NCBI GenBank assembly: GCA_023548195.1
Contig: JAJHZJ010000335.1
Location: 4,869,967-4,933,966 of the forward strand
DNA length: 64,000 nt
Direction: 5' to 3'
From: Bettongia penicillata ogilbyi
Taxonomy: Eukaryota; Chordata; Mammalia; Diprotodontia; Potoroidae
Numbering within the stretch: the stretch's first letter is position 1; every line of letters begins with the position of its first letter. A program made the position numbers and the translations under genes. A model generated the notes under the pieces. The model searched no databases and was not told the origin of the DNA. It worked only from the letters and a program-made list of their open reading frames with translations. Below are positions 11,710 through 23,405 of this stretch, one piece after another.

Positions 11710-13380
11710 CATCTGACCTCAGAGCCACCCTGGGTGATTTCCAGGCACTACTGTCACAAAGAGGGTTGAGTGGCCTGTGCTGAGCCCAGGTTTGGGCCAC
11801 CCTCCCCCACCTGGGTCATTTGACATTAGATAATGAGAAACTTCAACTTTGACCTGTGGATTGTTTGTGGGAAAGAAAAGTCTCCCCAGAAGTAGGAAGG
11901 AAAAAAATTCCAGATCTGAGCTGATTCCAAGTGGTTTTGCACATGGCCAACCAGATCAGTTAGCCAGTGATTACTGGCCAGCTGGCCTGGTGCTGACCAC
12001 GTAACGGGAGGTGTTCCCATCTCCTTAGGAAGCGATGCGGGCTTCAGCAGAATGGCCATCAAAATGCTCTTGTATGTTCACACATTCCTATGTTATACGC
12101 ATGCCTAAACGTAATCTATGTGTGTGTATGTTGTGTATGCCTATCAGGAAAGGCATACACGTCTGTGTTTTGCTCAAGTTTTTTTCCTTTTACGTCCCTG
12201 TCCTTTCTCCATAACCTCTCCCTCTCTCCCCATAATAAAGACTACGGGGTCAAGCAAACCAAGGAAACTTTGCTTGGTTTCAGGCCTTGGTGTTTTGCCA
12301 GACATCTTCACTCACTCAAATTTTTCCACTTGGTAGATTTTTCTAACAGCTCCAATTTTCTAAAATATCAGGGAAAACAGGGTTTGCTTTGCAGAAACAC
12401 CATCTATAGCTAATGGGGTGTACACAATGAATCCCCCGACTCCAAAGATATTCTTCTGCTATTCACACCCACCCCATGCTTAGGAAGAGCCAGATGATGC
12501 TTCTGGGTTAACCCAATCAATCAGCCAGTCAGGAGGATGCCTCACATGCTCTCCCACGCTGGCCTGCAGGAGAAAGGCAACAGGAAGATAATGCTCTCCC
12601 TCTGCCTCTTCCTACATCTGGTCTTCTCACTGTGGCAAATTCTTGCCTCTGAAGCTGTGTGGAGCAGTTTAGTCATTGTCTCTTCATCACAGAGCCCCAG
12701 GAGGCCTCACAAAGGCAGCAGGGATGCCTGGCTGTCAACCTCCATCTCTCCTCTCTACCCAGGAAATGAGGTGACTCCCAGGGTCAGGGTGGAAGCGGGT
12801 CAGCCTCAGGACTTGGGGCAGCTGCCTACTGTCTACTCAAGAGCTCTTCCCTGAAGACCTCTGGATCAAGGTTAAACCTGAGATATTTTGGGTGGGGTTG
12901 AACAGTGGTCATCTGGAGGGAAAATAATGCAATACAACTGTGTCTTGGGGAGTCCTAGCTGCCCACTCCTGATGGGTACCCACTGCACAGGAAGAGAAGA
13001 AACGTCACAGCCGAGACACAGTCTTGGGGCGGGGGGGACAGACAGTTCTCTGTTTCTCCTCTGGGGCTTTGTGAGAGGTCATCTTAAATAATGGCACTTG
13101 CCTTTGCCCAGGGTGGTCTGCCAAGAGCTTCTGGGAAGGACATGGGCAGTCCAGGGCATGACCACACCACTCCTTCCTGTCTCCAGGGCACTGAGGCTTT
13201 GGGTACAGGCCACAGCTGAGTAAATACTTCTCAGCTCTCTTCTGTGAGGACGGCAAGTGGGAGGAAGAGAGAACTTCTGACAATTGCACTCATCTTGATG
13301 CACTTGGTACCCACCCCCAGGCCTCAAGAAGTCTAGAAACATCTTTGGGCTAAGTTCGCATACCCTGGGCCCATGGGATT
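11710..13380. other. Unassigned intronic sequence
   Basis: No repeat or exon is recognised. A C/T-rich stretch followed by 'ataataaagactac' near 12233 could be an LTR polyadenylation region, but there is no supporting context. Confidence 0.35.
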
Positions 13381-13384
13381 CAAA

Positions 13385-14100
13385 TTCAAACTTGACATCT
13401 ATTAAGCACCTACAGTATGCAAAGCCCTGCAGTAGATGCCACAAATCCTGCATCCCAGTGGCCTCTCCTGGATATGATCTGCACCAATGAGAACATAGGT
13501 AAAACATGCCAAATGAAAAGGAAATCGCCCAATAAGCTGCTCTAGGAAACTCCAAGGAGGGAGAATCCTTTTAGTAGAGGAGAATGAAGGAGATTTCCTA
13601 GAAGAGGTGGGATGGAAGCTGGGTCTTGAGAGAAAAGAATGATTCCAAAAGGTAGAACTGAGGAAGAAATCAATCTCAATCACTGGGGAGAGGGGGAGGG
13701 CCAGGAATGGCTTGTGCAAATGCGTATGGGCAGGAAAAGACCAAAAACGTTCAGAGAGAGATTGAGCTGTAACTTTGAGCTTCTAAGGCAGTGTCAGGCA
13801 AGACATCTGGGAGAAGAGGCCTTCGGTGGGTTGGGGAGAGGTGGCCAGGTAAGGTTTTGGACAAAGGTGGCGAGCAGCCTGCTCTGATCCGCACCTTCTG
13901 GGGTAGGGAGGATGGGCAGGACCAGAAGTGAAGGACCGCCAGGAGGCTGTTAGTACAGCTGTCCTGGTGAGAGCAGGTGATGGAGGGAATTGGAAAGGAG
14001 CTGTGTAGATACAATCTACTGGCCTTTGAAGCTGACTGGATGTGGGGGGAAGAGATAGTGGAAGATAATGCCAAGTGTTGACCCTAGTGATCTGCAGGAC
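13385..14100 (-). repeat. Long L2 LINE 3' portion, antisense
   Basis: 'catctattaagcacctacag' at the left matches the inverted L2 terminus. It is followed by 'gagatttcctagaagagg', 'ggaatggcttgtgcaaatgc', 'gtaaggttttggacaaaggt' and 'caggaggctgttagtacagc', blocks of the antisense L2 body in the expected order. About 700 bp survive, making this one of the two longest L2 copies here. Confidence 0.65.
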
Positions 14101-14109
14101 ATTCAGAAT

Positions 14110-14580
14110 CAGCTGAATGGGCAAATAGATGGAATGAAGAGAAAAATCCTGAGGGCTTCATTTCCCATCAAATTCAGACCCAGAAAGCATAACTCACCGG
14201 GAGAAATTCTTTGGATCATATTTTCCAGAAGGTGATCAGTCTGGTTACTGATATGAATATGATATGAATGCTTTCTTTGGAAAAAGAGTTGGGAAACACT
14301 GCACAGGACAAGTATCAAATACAATCACAGAAAATGAAACAAAAGTTACCACTGAGTCAGTCATTTCTGAATCAACGGGGTTCAGTTAGAAAGAATCAAA
14401 GACAAAACTAATGCAAAACTAGAAGCAAAATGAGAAAACAATATGTATGAAATTAAAACTCTTATCTGACTTAAAAAAAAGTAGTGACACTCAGAATTGG
14501 GAAATGAATGGAGAAACAGACATGGACATGGTCATAACCATTTCTTAAAGGAGTTTATGTAAACAATTGTAAATTATCCC
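14110..14580. other. Unassigned A-rich sequence
   Basis: It is A-rich, with runs resembling L1 plus-strand composition, but no diagnostic L1 block was recognised. Confidence 0.3.
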
Positions 14581-14584
14581 TTCC

Positions 14585-14845
14585 TGGACATTATTTCTAA
14601 ACCATTCTACCTGCCCCCTGTCACCAGTCTGCCTCAGGAACATCTGGGCTCCACCCAGTGAGGTCTCAACCTTAGGTCACCTCCTGGCTTCAGGCATGCA
14701 CAGTCCATCTTCCAAGTCCCTTTATCTGTTGTTTCTCCTTATCAGAATGCAAGCTCCTGGAAGGCAGGGACCATTTTGCTTGCTGACTTATATTTGCATC
14801 CTCAGAACTTGGCCCAATGCCTGGAACACAAATGCCTAATAAAAG
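14585..14845 (+). repeat. L2 LINE 3' end
   Basis: 'cagaatgcaagctcctggaa', 'ggcagggaccattttgcttg', 'tatatttgcatcctcagaac' and 'caatgcctggaacacaaatg' form the L2 3' end in sense, running straight into a pyrimidine simple repeat. Confidence 0.8.
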
Positions 14846-14933
14846 CTCTCTCTGTCTCTGTCTCTCTCCCTCTCCCTCTCTCCCTCCCTCTCTCTCTCTC
14901 TATCTCTTCATCTATCTATCTCTCCTACTCATA
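14846..14933 (+). repeat. (TCTC/TCCC)n pyrimidine microsatellite, ending in TATC units
   Basis: About 90 bp of TC-rich repeats directly follow the L2 terminus, ending in a few atct units. It probably expanded from the tail of the L2. Confidence 0.9.
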
Positions 14934-14939
14934 TTCTCT

Positions 14940-15930
14940 CTGTCCACTGCAATCATTTCCTACAGAAGGTTAACTAATTTAAATTACTGCCATAACGAGA
15001 ACAAAAGAACCTAGAAATTGCCTCAGTGAGCCAAGCCTGTTCTCCTTGAAGAGCAGAGAGACATGGAAAGCTAAGAACAGCACTGATGTGGCACACAAGC
15101 ATTCATAAGACTTATGGAGGACGACGGGAGGTCATGAGCATCATGAAACAGTGAAGGGAAAAATAAGTTTTCAAACAAAATGAGTCAAGTCATCATAAGG
15201 GCCCAGAAGTATGAAACTGGAAAGAAGACAACATAAGGAAAGATGGAGGTGAGTTGTTTACACTCTTTTCAGCACAAAGGATTGTGGAGGAATCCTTTTT
15301 GGATTCTAGCATCATTGTTCCCAGTGTACAAGGAGGCAAAATGGCCCTGAGGGGAAGGCAGAGTCAAGGTAGTGAAGCTGTAGGAAGCTGTGCCTTGGCT
15401 CCTGTCCACAGACTCCTCCAGACAGACCTAGACAGTACATCAGACAACTCTGATGGGGAAACCCAGAAAAAGTCACAGTGAATCATTTGTCCACCTCAGC
15501 TCGGCAAAGTGTCTGTAGGCACTGAGAGGTTAGGATAGAAGCACTCTGCAAGAGAAGGACTCCAAAATCCCAGGAGAGGCTGTACACTAGAGTAGAAGGA
15601 ACTCTCAGACCCATGTGGAACACTGTGACAGGAGGAAGTGTCACCTGGGAGCTTTGCCACCCATTATCCACTTTCAGGTCACAGATCCAGGGCAGACTGA
15701 GAAGGGGATCTGCACACAGTGATGGTACTCTGGGTTTGGGAGGCCATGGGCTATGTATAGAGAAGGGAAACGCTTGCTTTAGAATGAACCATGATAAATT
15801 CCACATTAGTTTTAAAACTGTTGTTTTGTTCCTTTCTGTTCTCTTCTTTGAAATATTTCAAAGGCCTTCTTTTTGGAGTATCATTATTGCTACATCCAAC
15901 TCCTTCCTCACTCCTCTTCAAGTAAAGAAG
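14940..15930. other. Unassigned intronic sequence
   Basis: No gene or repeat is recognised. Part of the segment before 15935 may be the body of the RTE-tailed element that ends at 16032. Confidence 0.35.
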
Positions 15931-15934
15931 CTTT

Positions 15935-16032
15935 GTACATTCAAAGTCAAGTGCAAGTCATGTCATTATTTCTCTGATGGCATGGTCTTTCTTCAACAAC
16001 AAAGGACAAACACACACATACACACACACACA
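15935..16032 (+). repeat. RTE-type 3' tail with CA-rich end
   Basis: 'caagtgcaagtcatgtcatt', 'tctctgatggcatggtcttt' and 'caacaacaaaggacaaacac' run into a (CA)n tail. It is the sense counterpart of the antisense tail at 9828. Its 5' boundary is unclear. Confidence 0.6.
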
Positions 16033-16429
16033 GAAGGGAGGAAGTTCAGCAGCCAGTAACAGCAGTGGTGTACCTCAGACCCCAGGCACAGAGCAGGGCC
16101 TTACTTTTAGCATTTAGTTCAACCTGCAGAGGAATTACTGATGCAGGAATCCTAGACCAAAGGAGAGCCTATAGTTCTGAGTCACTCAGAATCAACAGAG
16201 CTTTGGCTCATGGGGCAGTCAAGAAGTGGTCTACTCTTTCACATACCCAACCCTGATCTTGCAAAACTTAGACCAGGAGGCCAGCAATCAGATTTTCCCC
16301 TGGATCAGATCATTTTGGGAGCACTGAAAGCTTGCAGATCCCTAGGTTGTCCCTGAGATCCTGGAAAACACAACACTAACTACCCCAGGAAAGCAGCACC
16401 AGTACCAGCAAGAACTTTCCTTCAGAAAT

Positions 16430-17500
16430 GCAACACAGTCCTAACATCAGGTTCAAAGTCAAGAAGTATGTTGGGCAAACAAAAAAAGAACCCCACCAAA
16501 ACAAGGATCATGGTGGTAAGGATGTCCAAAACACAAGATCAGCAGAAGAGAATGCTCCAAGCCTCAGAGAAAAAAACAACATGGGTACAAACTCAACCAC
16601 AATTCCTGGAAGACATGAAGCAAGAGTTTAAAAAAGAGTTTAAAGTGTTTTTTATAAGTGGAATGAGAGAACTAGAAGGAAAAATTGGAAAAAGGAAGGG
16701 TAAAGGAATATGCATATGTGCCAGGCATTGTACTAAGAGCTTTACAAATACTGTCTCATTTGATACTTTTTATAAATGAAATGAGAGTGATTGAAAAAAA
16801 ATTGGAAAAGAAATGAGAGCTTTGGAAGAAAGACTGGAAAGGGAATTAACAGCTTGGTACAAGAGGTACAAACCTGGACCAACCAACAAACTTCCTGAAC
16901 ATTGTAACGGGATAAATAGAGGCCAGTGACTCTGCTGGCAGCAAAGACTATTAAACCAAGTCAAAAGGCTGAGAAAATAGAAGAACATATAAAGTATCTC
17001 AAAATAAAGCAAAATAAAAATGACCTGGAAAATAGATTGAGAAAAACATTAAAGAATCACTGGACTTTCTAAACACCACGACTAAAAAGAGCCTAGATAC
17101 CCCATTTCAAGAAATCTTAAAAGAAAATTGTCTGGGTCACTTAGAAGCAGAGGGCAAAGTGGAAACTCAAAGAAGCTACCAGTTACGTTCTGAAATAAGC
17201 CTCAAAATGAAAACTCCCAGGAACATTACAGCCAAAATACAGAACTTCCAGGTCAAATAAAACATACTATAGCAGCCAGAAAGAAAGAATTCAAGTACCA
17301 AGGAACCATGTGATCAAAAGCAGGATTTCAGAAGGCAAAGGATGGGCTTGTGGCCAAGAAGAAGTTACCCAGCAAAACCATGTATAATGCTACAGGGGAA
17401 AAGTAGACCTTTAATGAAATAGAGGTCATTTGAGCAATACTGATGAACAGAGACATTGAATGAAGAGAATGAAGAGAAACATGAAAAGGGCAGACACGAA
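16430..17500 (+). pseudogene. Decayed L1/HAL1 ORF1
   Basis: L1 ORF1 encodes a trimeric RNA-binding chaperone with an N-terminal coiled coil, an RRM and a C-terminal domain. Here the first part reads as lysine/glutamate-rich coiled coil (around 16600-16690 and 16780-16860). Blocks such as 'gaaatcttaaaagaaaattg' (17110) and 'cagccagaaagaaagaattc' (17273) correspond to the RRM and CTD regions. The longest open piece is about 103 codons. A short MIR/L2-like insert interrupts it. Confidence 0.6.
16705..16775 (-). repeat. Short MIR/L2-like insertion inside the HAL1 ORF1
   Basis: 'atgtgccaggcattgtacta' and 'agagctttacaaatactgtc' match the antisense terminus of MIR/L2-like elements and interrupt the coiled-coil part of ORF1. 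The flanks, 'aagtggaatgagag' and 'aaatgaaatgagag', are similar. They may be a target duplication or simply neighbouring coiled-coil repeats. Confidence 0.45.
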
Positions 17501-18299
17501 TGAACAATGATGAGAACTCAACGAGGACAGGCCGCTTATATTCTGATTTGGAGAGATGACACATGGTTTTTTTCTGAAACTGCATTCAAGGTTCACAGAA
17601 ATTAGACAAGGTCTGGGAGAAGTTCTGTTATATCTCGATAATCCTAAAAAATAAAAAGAAAGAGGAATAAATGAAAGTGATAGGGGAGAGAAGGGAAAGG
17701 AAGGTGAAGGAAAATGATCTTACATATATGCAATCCAGTATGCATGGAAATATTTATACAAAAAGGAGGAAGAGGTGGAGGGAGTAGATGACACCTGAAC
17801 TCCACTCTCATCTGAACTGGTCAAAAGAAGGAAGAAAACACACACAAATAGCTGGGTGCTAAAATACATTTCACTCAACAAGGAAATAGGAGGGAAAGGG
17901 GAGAAGGGAATTAGAATTCGGTTAGATTAAGGGAAGCCTTAGTTCCAAGCAAAACAAATTCTAAGGCTGTACAAAAATATAACTTTTGAGGTGGCAAAGA
18001 ATAGGAATTTGTGGAGGTGCCCATAAGTTGGGAAATGGATGAACAAATTATAGTATATTCAAGTGATAGAATACTCTATTATCAGTTTCAGAGGACTAAG
18101 GATGAAACATGCTTCTCACTTACTGACAGAGAAGTGAGGGACACAGAATGCAGGGTGAGACAAAATGTCTGTACATTACCGATGTGGAAATTTGTTTTTC
18201 TTGGCTATATATTTCTGTAATGGGCTTTATTTTTCTTATGTTCTCAATTTGGTGGAAGTGTAAGAAGGCAGATACTGTCTGATTAAAACAAAATGTTTT

Positions 18300-18640
18300 T
18301 TAAAAGTAAGATGGCAGTGAGAAAAACAAAGATAGGAAAATCAGATAGACTAGCTGTTCAACCTTTGTTTGTGACACTGCAATGTTGGAATCAGATTACA
18401 TTGTGTTTGGCTGTGGCTGATGAGTCCAGTACTGGTTTGGGAGGCACTACCACAAATCGGGCAAAAGTCACGTTAGTTAGAACATTTAGAGTGGAAGTGG
18501 CTTACGTTTCCTTGGTGTTTCCATAATCCTGCTTTGCTCATGGAGTACAAAACCTGTTACAATGAGGGCACATGTAGTCTAGTAGACAAGCACAAGTAGA
18601 CACAAAAGAAGCCCACGCTAGAGGAGATGTAGTTTGGAGG
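18300..18640 (-). repeat. RTE-clade LINE 3' coding end with zinc-finger-like C-terminus
   Basis: On the minus strand one frame reads CPICGS..TGLISHSQTQ, resembling the Cys-x2-Cys ... GLISH ... H knuckle at the C-terminus of one RTE ORF2 family. The plus-strand block 'atcctgctttgctcatggag' is shared with the antisense RTE at about 52080. It is a short degraded 3' remnant. Confidence 0.5.
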
Positions 18641-18689
18641 ACATGAAAGAACTGATGCTCATGTTATGTGAAAGAGGGCAGGATTCCAA

Positions 18690-19065
18690 AGGGGTAGAGG
18701 AAAATTTTGAATGTTATCATTCCCCAAAAAGAGGAGAGAGAGAATATCAGTAACTCTGGGTCCACATGCCTACTTTTCCATCTCTACCAAATCTGTACTA
18801 GAAGAGTCTACCTACATATCAAAGGCATCCCTGATGAAAGCACGAGAAGGGACAACATTTCTATAGTGATGGAATGCACAATCCCAGCACAAAAGAGTGC
18901 GGTACATAGAGTGGGAGGTCTTCCAATATTCCTGTTTGCAGAAGACAGCGAGAACTGCATTAAGTCCTGGAACACTGTGAAATCTCTTAAATGGAATCCA
19001 CAATTATCCACACAGGAAAAACCAAGGGCATGTCCATTATCCAGAACGTACTATGCAGTAGTATG
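18690..19065 (+). repeat. RTE-clade LINE reverse-transcriptase remnant
   Basis: The frame at 18707-19066 contains CLLFHLYQICTRRVYLHIKG, then LPIFLFAEDSE, then 'STQEKPRA'. I read these as remnants of the RTE RT palm: a leader like 'LLSHLYKIFTRVI', the F-A-D-D active-site region (here FAED, so inactive) and the 'HTEKTK' block. The segment between the first two blocks is much shorter than expected, implying an internal deletion. It belongs to the same family as the plus-strand RTE at 50515-54460. Confidence 0.5.
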
Positions 19066-19084
19066 AACATCCCAAAGAACTTGT

Positions 19085-19215
19085 CTACTAGGTGGAGTTG
19101 CAGATAGAGGGCTAGACTTGGAGTCAGGAAGACCTCAATTCTAATCCTGGGCTGGATTACTTTTGGTAAATTGTGCAGTTCTTTTAATTATTCCAAGTTT
19201 CTCCCTGAAAAAAAG
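19085..19215 (+). repeat. tRNA-derived CORE-SINE / MIR copy
   Basis: 'gctagacttggagtcaggaa' and 'gacctcaattctaatcctgg' are the tRNA-like head of the marsupial SINE. A diverged core follows. Confidence 0.65.
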
Positions 19216-19384
19216 TTTACAGAAACAGATCTTATTAGGAGAGAAATGTATTACCTGTACTCCTTCCTTAAAAAAAAGAAGAAAAGAAAAAAGAAGAAGA
19301 TGAGCAGGTCATGTAATGAGAGCAAGGGACACTTGACAGGCAGTCGGTAAGCTCCCTTGGGATCCACACGCTATCAAGAGCAGG

Positions 19385-19570
19385 GCTGCAGTGCAAGAAG
19401 TGTTGGATTCGGAGTCTGAAACCCTGAGTTGCAATCCCAGCCCTGCCAGTTACTACCCTGTGTGACCTTGGATGCGCAGGCCTCAGTTTCCTCATATCTC
19501 AATGCAAGGGTTGTCCTAGATGATGGCTCTGATCCCCTCAGGTTCCAAATGTAGCACCCTGGGATCTTCT
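19385..19570 (+). repeat. MIR-type SINE
   Basis: 'attcggagtctgaaaccctg', 'agttgcaatcccagccctgc', 'tgtgtgaccttggatgcgca' and 'ctcagtttcctcatatctca' give a nearly full-length MIR in sense orientation. Confidence 0.85.
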
Positions 19571-19574
19571 GATG

Positions 19575-21250
19575 AGCTCATAGAGGAGCTCCTTTACTGT
19601 CTTTGGATTTCAACTGTCTTCTACATGTTTTTTTCCTGCCCTTTTTAGTACAAAGATCATTTATACTTCTTGATGGAGAAAATTAAGAGTTAGAGAATTC
19701 TGCCTTCTCCACATTATCACACTATCTTGTTGACCTGAGCAATCAATAGTGTGCTGTAAGAGATGTGGGGGGTGGGGAGAGATAGGTCTTGGGGGGATAC
19801 CCATACCTAAGGGGTGGGAGGAGAATGAACTATCGAAGGAGAAAGGAATGATCAGATGGGCTCTTAGACAACATGATCTTTATTTAACAGAGGTGTTTTA
19901 TGCTATGTATGGGGTAAGAAAAAGAATATTAAAAAAAAGCATGATTTTATAAGAGTGAAAAGGACTCATGTCCAGTTACTCTTCTGTGGAGACAGGTTTT
20001 GGAATCTGTTAAAGCTGTTCCCTTTTATCCCAAGTCTCCGTTCGGTGTGCTGCAGTATTAATGGACATTTAGTTCCTCGGGCTTTATGTTTTAACGCGAA
20101 TGAATGCTGACCAATAACAAGTAAATCTGGGCTTACGGTCATTCAGCCTGGATATACACTGGACTGAAGTGATAGCACTCTCACACTGGATCTGAAAACT
20201 CACTTGTTGCAGTAAAGGAAAATATAATAATGCTATCCAAGTGAAACATCATCATTGTGCCACACGTGCCACCACTCCATCCTTGCATCAACTCTCCCCT
20301 TCCGTCAACCATGATGTGATGTGTTGGGAGCTAGGAGACATCATGCAATAATTATTTCCTCCCTTTGTCTGGGGAAAGATCATTGTCTAATAAAGTTTTT
20401 GTGATGTGAAATGGAACTAGCCATAACTTCCCAGTCCAGGGCATGCTACAACATGGCATTGTGAGAAGTGGACATCAATGCCAGGAGAAAATAAAGCCTT
20501 TCTCCAGCAGCAACATGAACAGCCACTCTGGCATGGAGAAAGCCTCCTACCCATTTATTGAGGAAATGGGAGGCTGCCTTGGGCACCAAGAAACAGAGCA
20601 GAATTTTGGCACCAGAAGGTCCCAACTGACCTAGCAACACACTGAGGAGTTTGTTCTGGGACCAACACTTGTACCAGCATCGACATTCCAATCCAGAGAC
20701 CTACGTTTCCAATTCCACCAGATGTTGCTTTGTTTTTCTGCTTATAAAATGACAGGATGAAAGGCACTCTTTGCAATAAAGTCCTCAGAACCAACATATA
20801 GTTCTCACCTGGGCAGAAATAGGTGATGTCTCAAAACCCCACGGGAATGGAACTGAATAAATATTCCCAGGTACTAAGGAGAAGAATGAAACAATTTCTT
20901 ATTGGTGACCAAATCTAAAGGGGAATAGATAAAATTAATCAATCCACTCTCCCATGTGAGCCACAACAAGATCGAGAATAAAAATCCTGGTCTTTATCTC
21001 TTAATTGAGTGTTTCTGCTATTGGATATGTAGCTTATCTGGTCTGGGAATAGAGAACATCAGAGTGGTACAGCTGAGAAAATGGTTTCTTAATTTTCCCT
21101 GTACCCCATTGGCTCCATCCCTCATAGGATAATAGCAAGTGCTTTCTATTCTGCACATATAGGCTCAAGGGGATCTCAGTAGTGAAGATGATGGCTACCG
21201 AGGGGTATCACCCTCATGTGTGGGAAGACCTCTGCCCTGTGACAAAGTAG
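19575..21250. other. Unassigned intronic sequence
   Basis: No gene or repeat is recognised over this stretch. Short open frames on both strands have no recognisable domains. Confidence 0.35.
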
Positions 21251-21254
21251 CAGC

Positions 21255-21450
21255 ACAATCCAATGGGAAGGGTCCTGAAGGGAGAGTAAAGAAACCTGGG
21301 TTCTGGTCTCAGCTCTGCCAATGATTGACTGGGTGGCCTTAGGCAAATTTCTTTCCCCTTCTTGGTCACTAGTTTCATCATCTGTGAAATGATGTGACTG
21401 GACCCAGCCATCTATTTCTAAGCCCTCTTCCAGCTCCACGATTCTCCCCT
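21255..21450 (+). repeat. MIR-type SINE
   Basis: 'ggttctggtctcagctctgc', 'tgactgggtggccttaggca', 'agtttcatcatctgtgaaat' and 'ccctcttccagctccacgat' are in MIR sense order. The antisense open frame at 21176-21634 is this SINE read backwards. Confidence 0.8.
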
Positions 21451-21454
21451 CCAC

Positions 21455-22740
21455 ATCAACAAGCCTATGAGGATTGATCCTGGCTTTGGAATGGTCACAA
21501 GGTGTGGGGGCAACAGCAAGCAATGAAACTGTGGAACTATCACTCAGGCCAGGAGGCAGCTCACTGATTCCAAATTTTCTATATGTCCTCATGGAGATGA
21601 AGCTGGAGTGAAGGATTCTTGGAACTGCATTCAACCCTCCTTCCCAGGAACAAAAGCAGCTTAGAATTCTCTCATTTTACCAGCAAGCAAATATTACCCT
21701 GCACCCACAATACTAATAGTGACAGATATACCAATTTGTAAGAAAAAAAAGGAATGTAATTGGTGAAAAAAGCTGTGGAATGAATTAAAAAAAATGTTCC
21801 AGTTAAATGCGGTGTGGGACAGTCTGTGACACAGTTTTCATCATGCATTGGAATGACTGCCTGATGAGGATTTGTTTAAAAAGCAAAGAAAGCCATGAAA
21901 ACCCAAACTAAGAAAGGTTCTGTTTCCAGGGCACTTCACTGCCCAGGAGAACCAGAAAATAAACAGAAAAGGGGGCGAGAATATTCATTTGTCTTGCTTA
22001 GAAATGCACTCTCCTCCTTCCCCAAACAAAGGCAAATAGGAGTTGTGGCTGACATGGTCACTGGGATGGAATGAGCTGTACCGAGACAAACTAAAAATAA
22101 AAAGGCAACAATCTAGGTTCCTTCCTTCTCTATGAATATGTGAGCATGGGAAGACTTTGGCAACTGTGTGGCTGCACATGCAGACCGCAGCCTGCTCGCT
22201 CGTCAGAATCCACTAACTTCCAACAATGCTGATGGATGTATGGTTACCCATCGACTGAAAAACAGACTTAAGAAAGAGAAAACATCAGGAAGAGCAAAGG
22301 AGGTCAAGATGGAGGCATGCCGACGGAGAAGTCCCTTTTTGTCTTTCCTGCTTTTCTCTGCCTTTTGAGGGTGTATATAAACACTCATATAATTATATGT
22401 ATAGATGTGGGCAAGGGAAGGGGATGACTCGAATTGAGATAGACGGGACTGGCTCTTTGGGGACTGGATGGGAAAAGGAAATGGATGGTAGCCATTATTG
22501 CTCCTTTAAGACAGATGTACTACACACCAGCTTTGTTTATCAAAGTCAAGTTTTTCTGGTAAACGATCCTTTGCCTGTAAAACGAGTGAATCATTCATTT
22601 TAATAATAATGTGAACAAAATGACAATGTTGTCTATCCCAGGAACTGCAGGACAGTTGGATTTCTGAACCCTGATCCTTATCCTTTTCGAGGCTTGGCAA
22701 AAAGAAAAGAAAAAGAGGGTGCGCACGCCAGCATGTGTGC
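21455..22740. other. Unassigned intronic sequence
   Basis: It is A-rich in places. No family is recognised. Confidence 0.35.
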
Positions 22741-22772
22741 ATGCGTGCGTGCGTGTGTGTGTGTGTGTGTGT
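22741..22772 (+). repeat. (TG)n microsatellite
   Basis: It begins as alternating 'gcgt' units and becomes about 10 uninterrupted TG units. This is likely polymorphic, potentially Z-forming sequence. Confidence 0.9.
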
Positions 22773-22899
22773 AGCAGGGGAGGGAAATCACGACAATGGC
22801 ATCAAAGTGCTAAATGACCCCACCCCATTAGCCTGGAGATTAGACAGTGTCCAGCACCTCAGCAGATTGGCCATGTCCGTTTGAGCAAGTGACTCATTT

Positions 22900-22985
22900 T
22901 GACGCAGGAAAGGCCAATGCCCTAATTTTACATATGAGGAAGCTGAGGCAGAGCTGGGAAGTGAATTGGTCACAAAGATCTATAT
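22900..22985 (-). repeat. MIR fragment, antisense
   Basis: 'aattttacatatgaggaagc' followed by 'tgaggcagagctgggaagtg' matches the inverted MIR core. Confidence 0.55.
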
Positions 22986-23189
22986 TAAGGGGCAGAGTCT
23001 TTCTATGCCTCAATCTTCTACTCTGGCATGCCTCAAAGAAATATTATCGGAGGAAAGTAAATACAGCTAAAATGTGCAGACATCCTCTTCTGTTGAAGTC
23101 CCCCTCTAACACCTCAGCATGAGGTGGAGGTGATCCTGGGTTCTCAGTGCCAGCAGGGTACAAGCCCTGCCGCGTCCCATTAACATAAC

Positions 23190-23405
23190 AATAACTTCAA
23201 TAACAAGTGAGCATTTCTGTAGAGCTTTCAGGTTTAGGAAAAGACCCAAACAAATAGGGTGTCATCTGATCCTCACAGTTATATGCTGTCTCCATTTTAA
23301 AGACAAAGAAAAGGAGACTGAGAAAGGTTAAATGGTTGCCCAGGATCACAAAGATGGTAAGGGACGGGGTCTTCCTGGCTCCAAGTGCAGCATTTTGCTG
23401 TGGGC
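23190..23405 (-). repeat. MIR-type SINE, antisense
   Basis: 'gtagagctttcaggtttagg', 'catctgatcctcacagttat', 'agaaaggttaaatggttgcc' and 'caggatcacaaagatggtaa' follow the antisense MIR order. Confidence 0.75.

Larger units (their letters stand above)
16036..18290 (+). repeat. Old HAL1-like element: 5'UTR, ORF1, then an ORF2 C-terminal scrap and 3' end
   Basis: This is an ORF1-bearing L1 relative starting right after the CA tail of the previous element. An A-rich ORF1 region occupies about 16430-17500. About 500 bp later, 'gtgcccataagttgggaaat' and the following bases (17990-18090) match only the last part of L1 ORF2. A 3'UTR ends in an A-rich stretch near 18290. The endonuclease and reverse-transcriptase coding regions are absent, as in HAL1 (half-L1) elements. 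Many stops and indels show great age. Confidence 0.65.

Noticed and set aside
12180..12300. LTR polyadenylation region around ataataaagactac
   Set aside because: Only a C/T-rich stretch and AATAAA are present. No U3-R-U5 structure or partner LTR was recognised.
21176..21634. 152-codon minus-strand open frame
   Set aside because: Much of it is a sense MIR read on the opposite strand.
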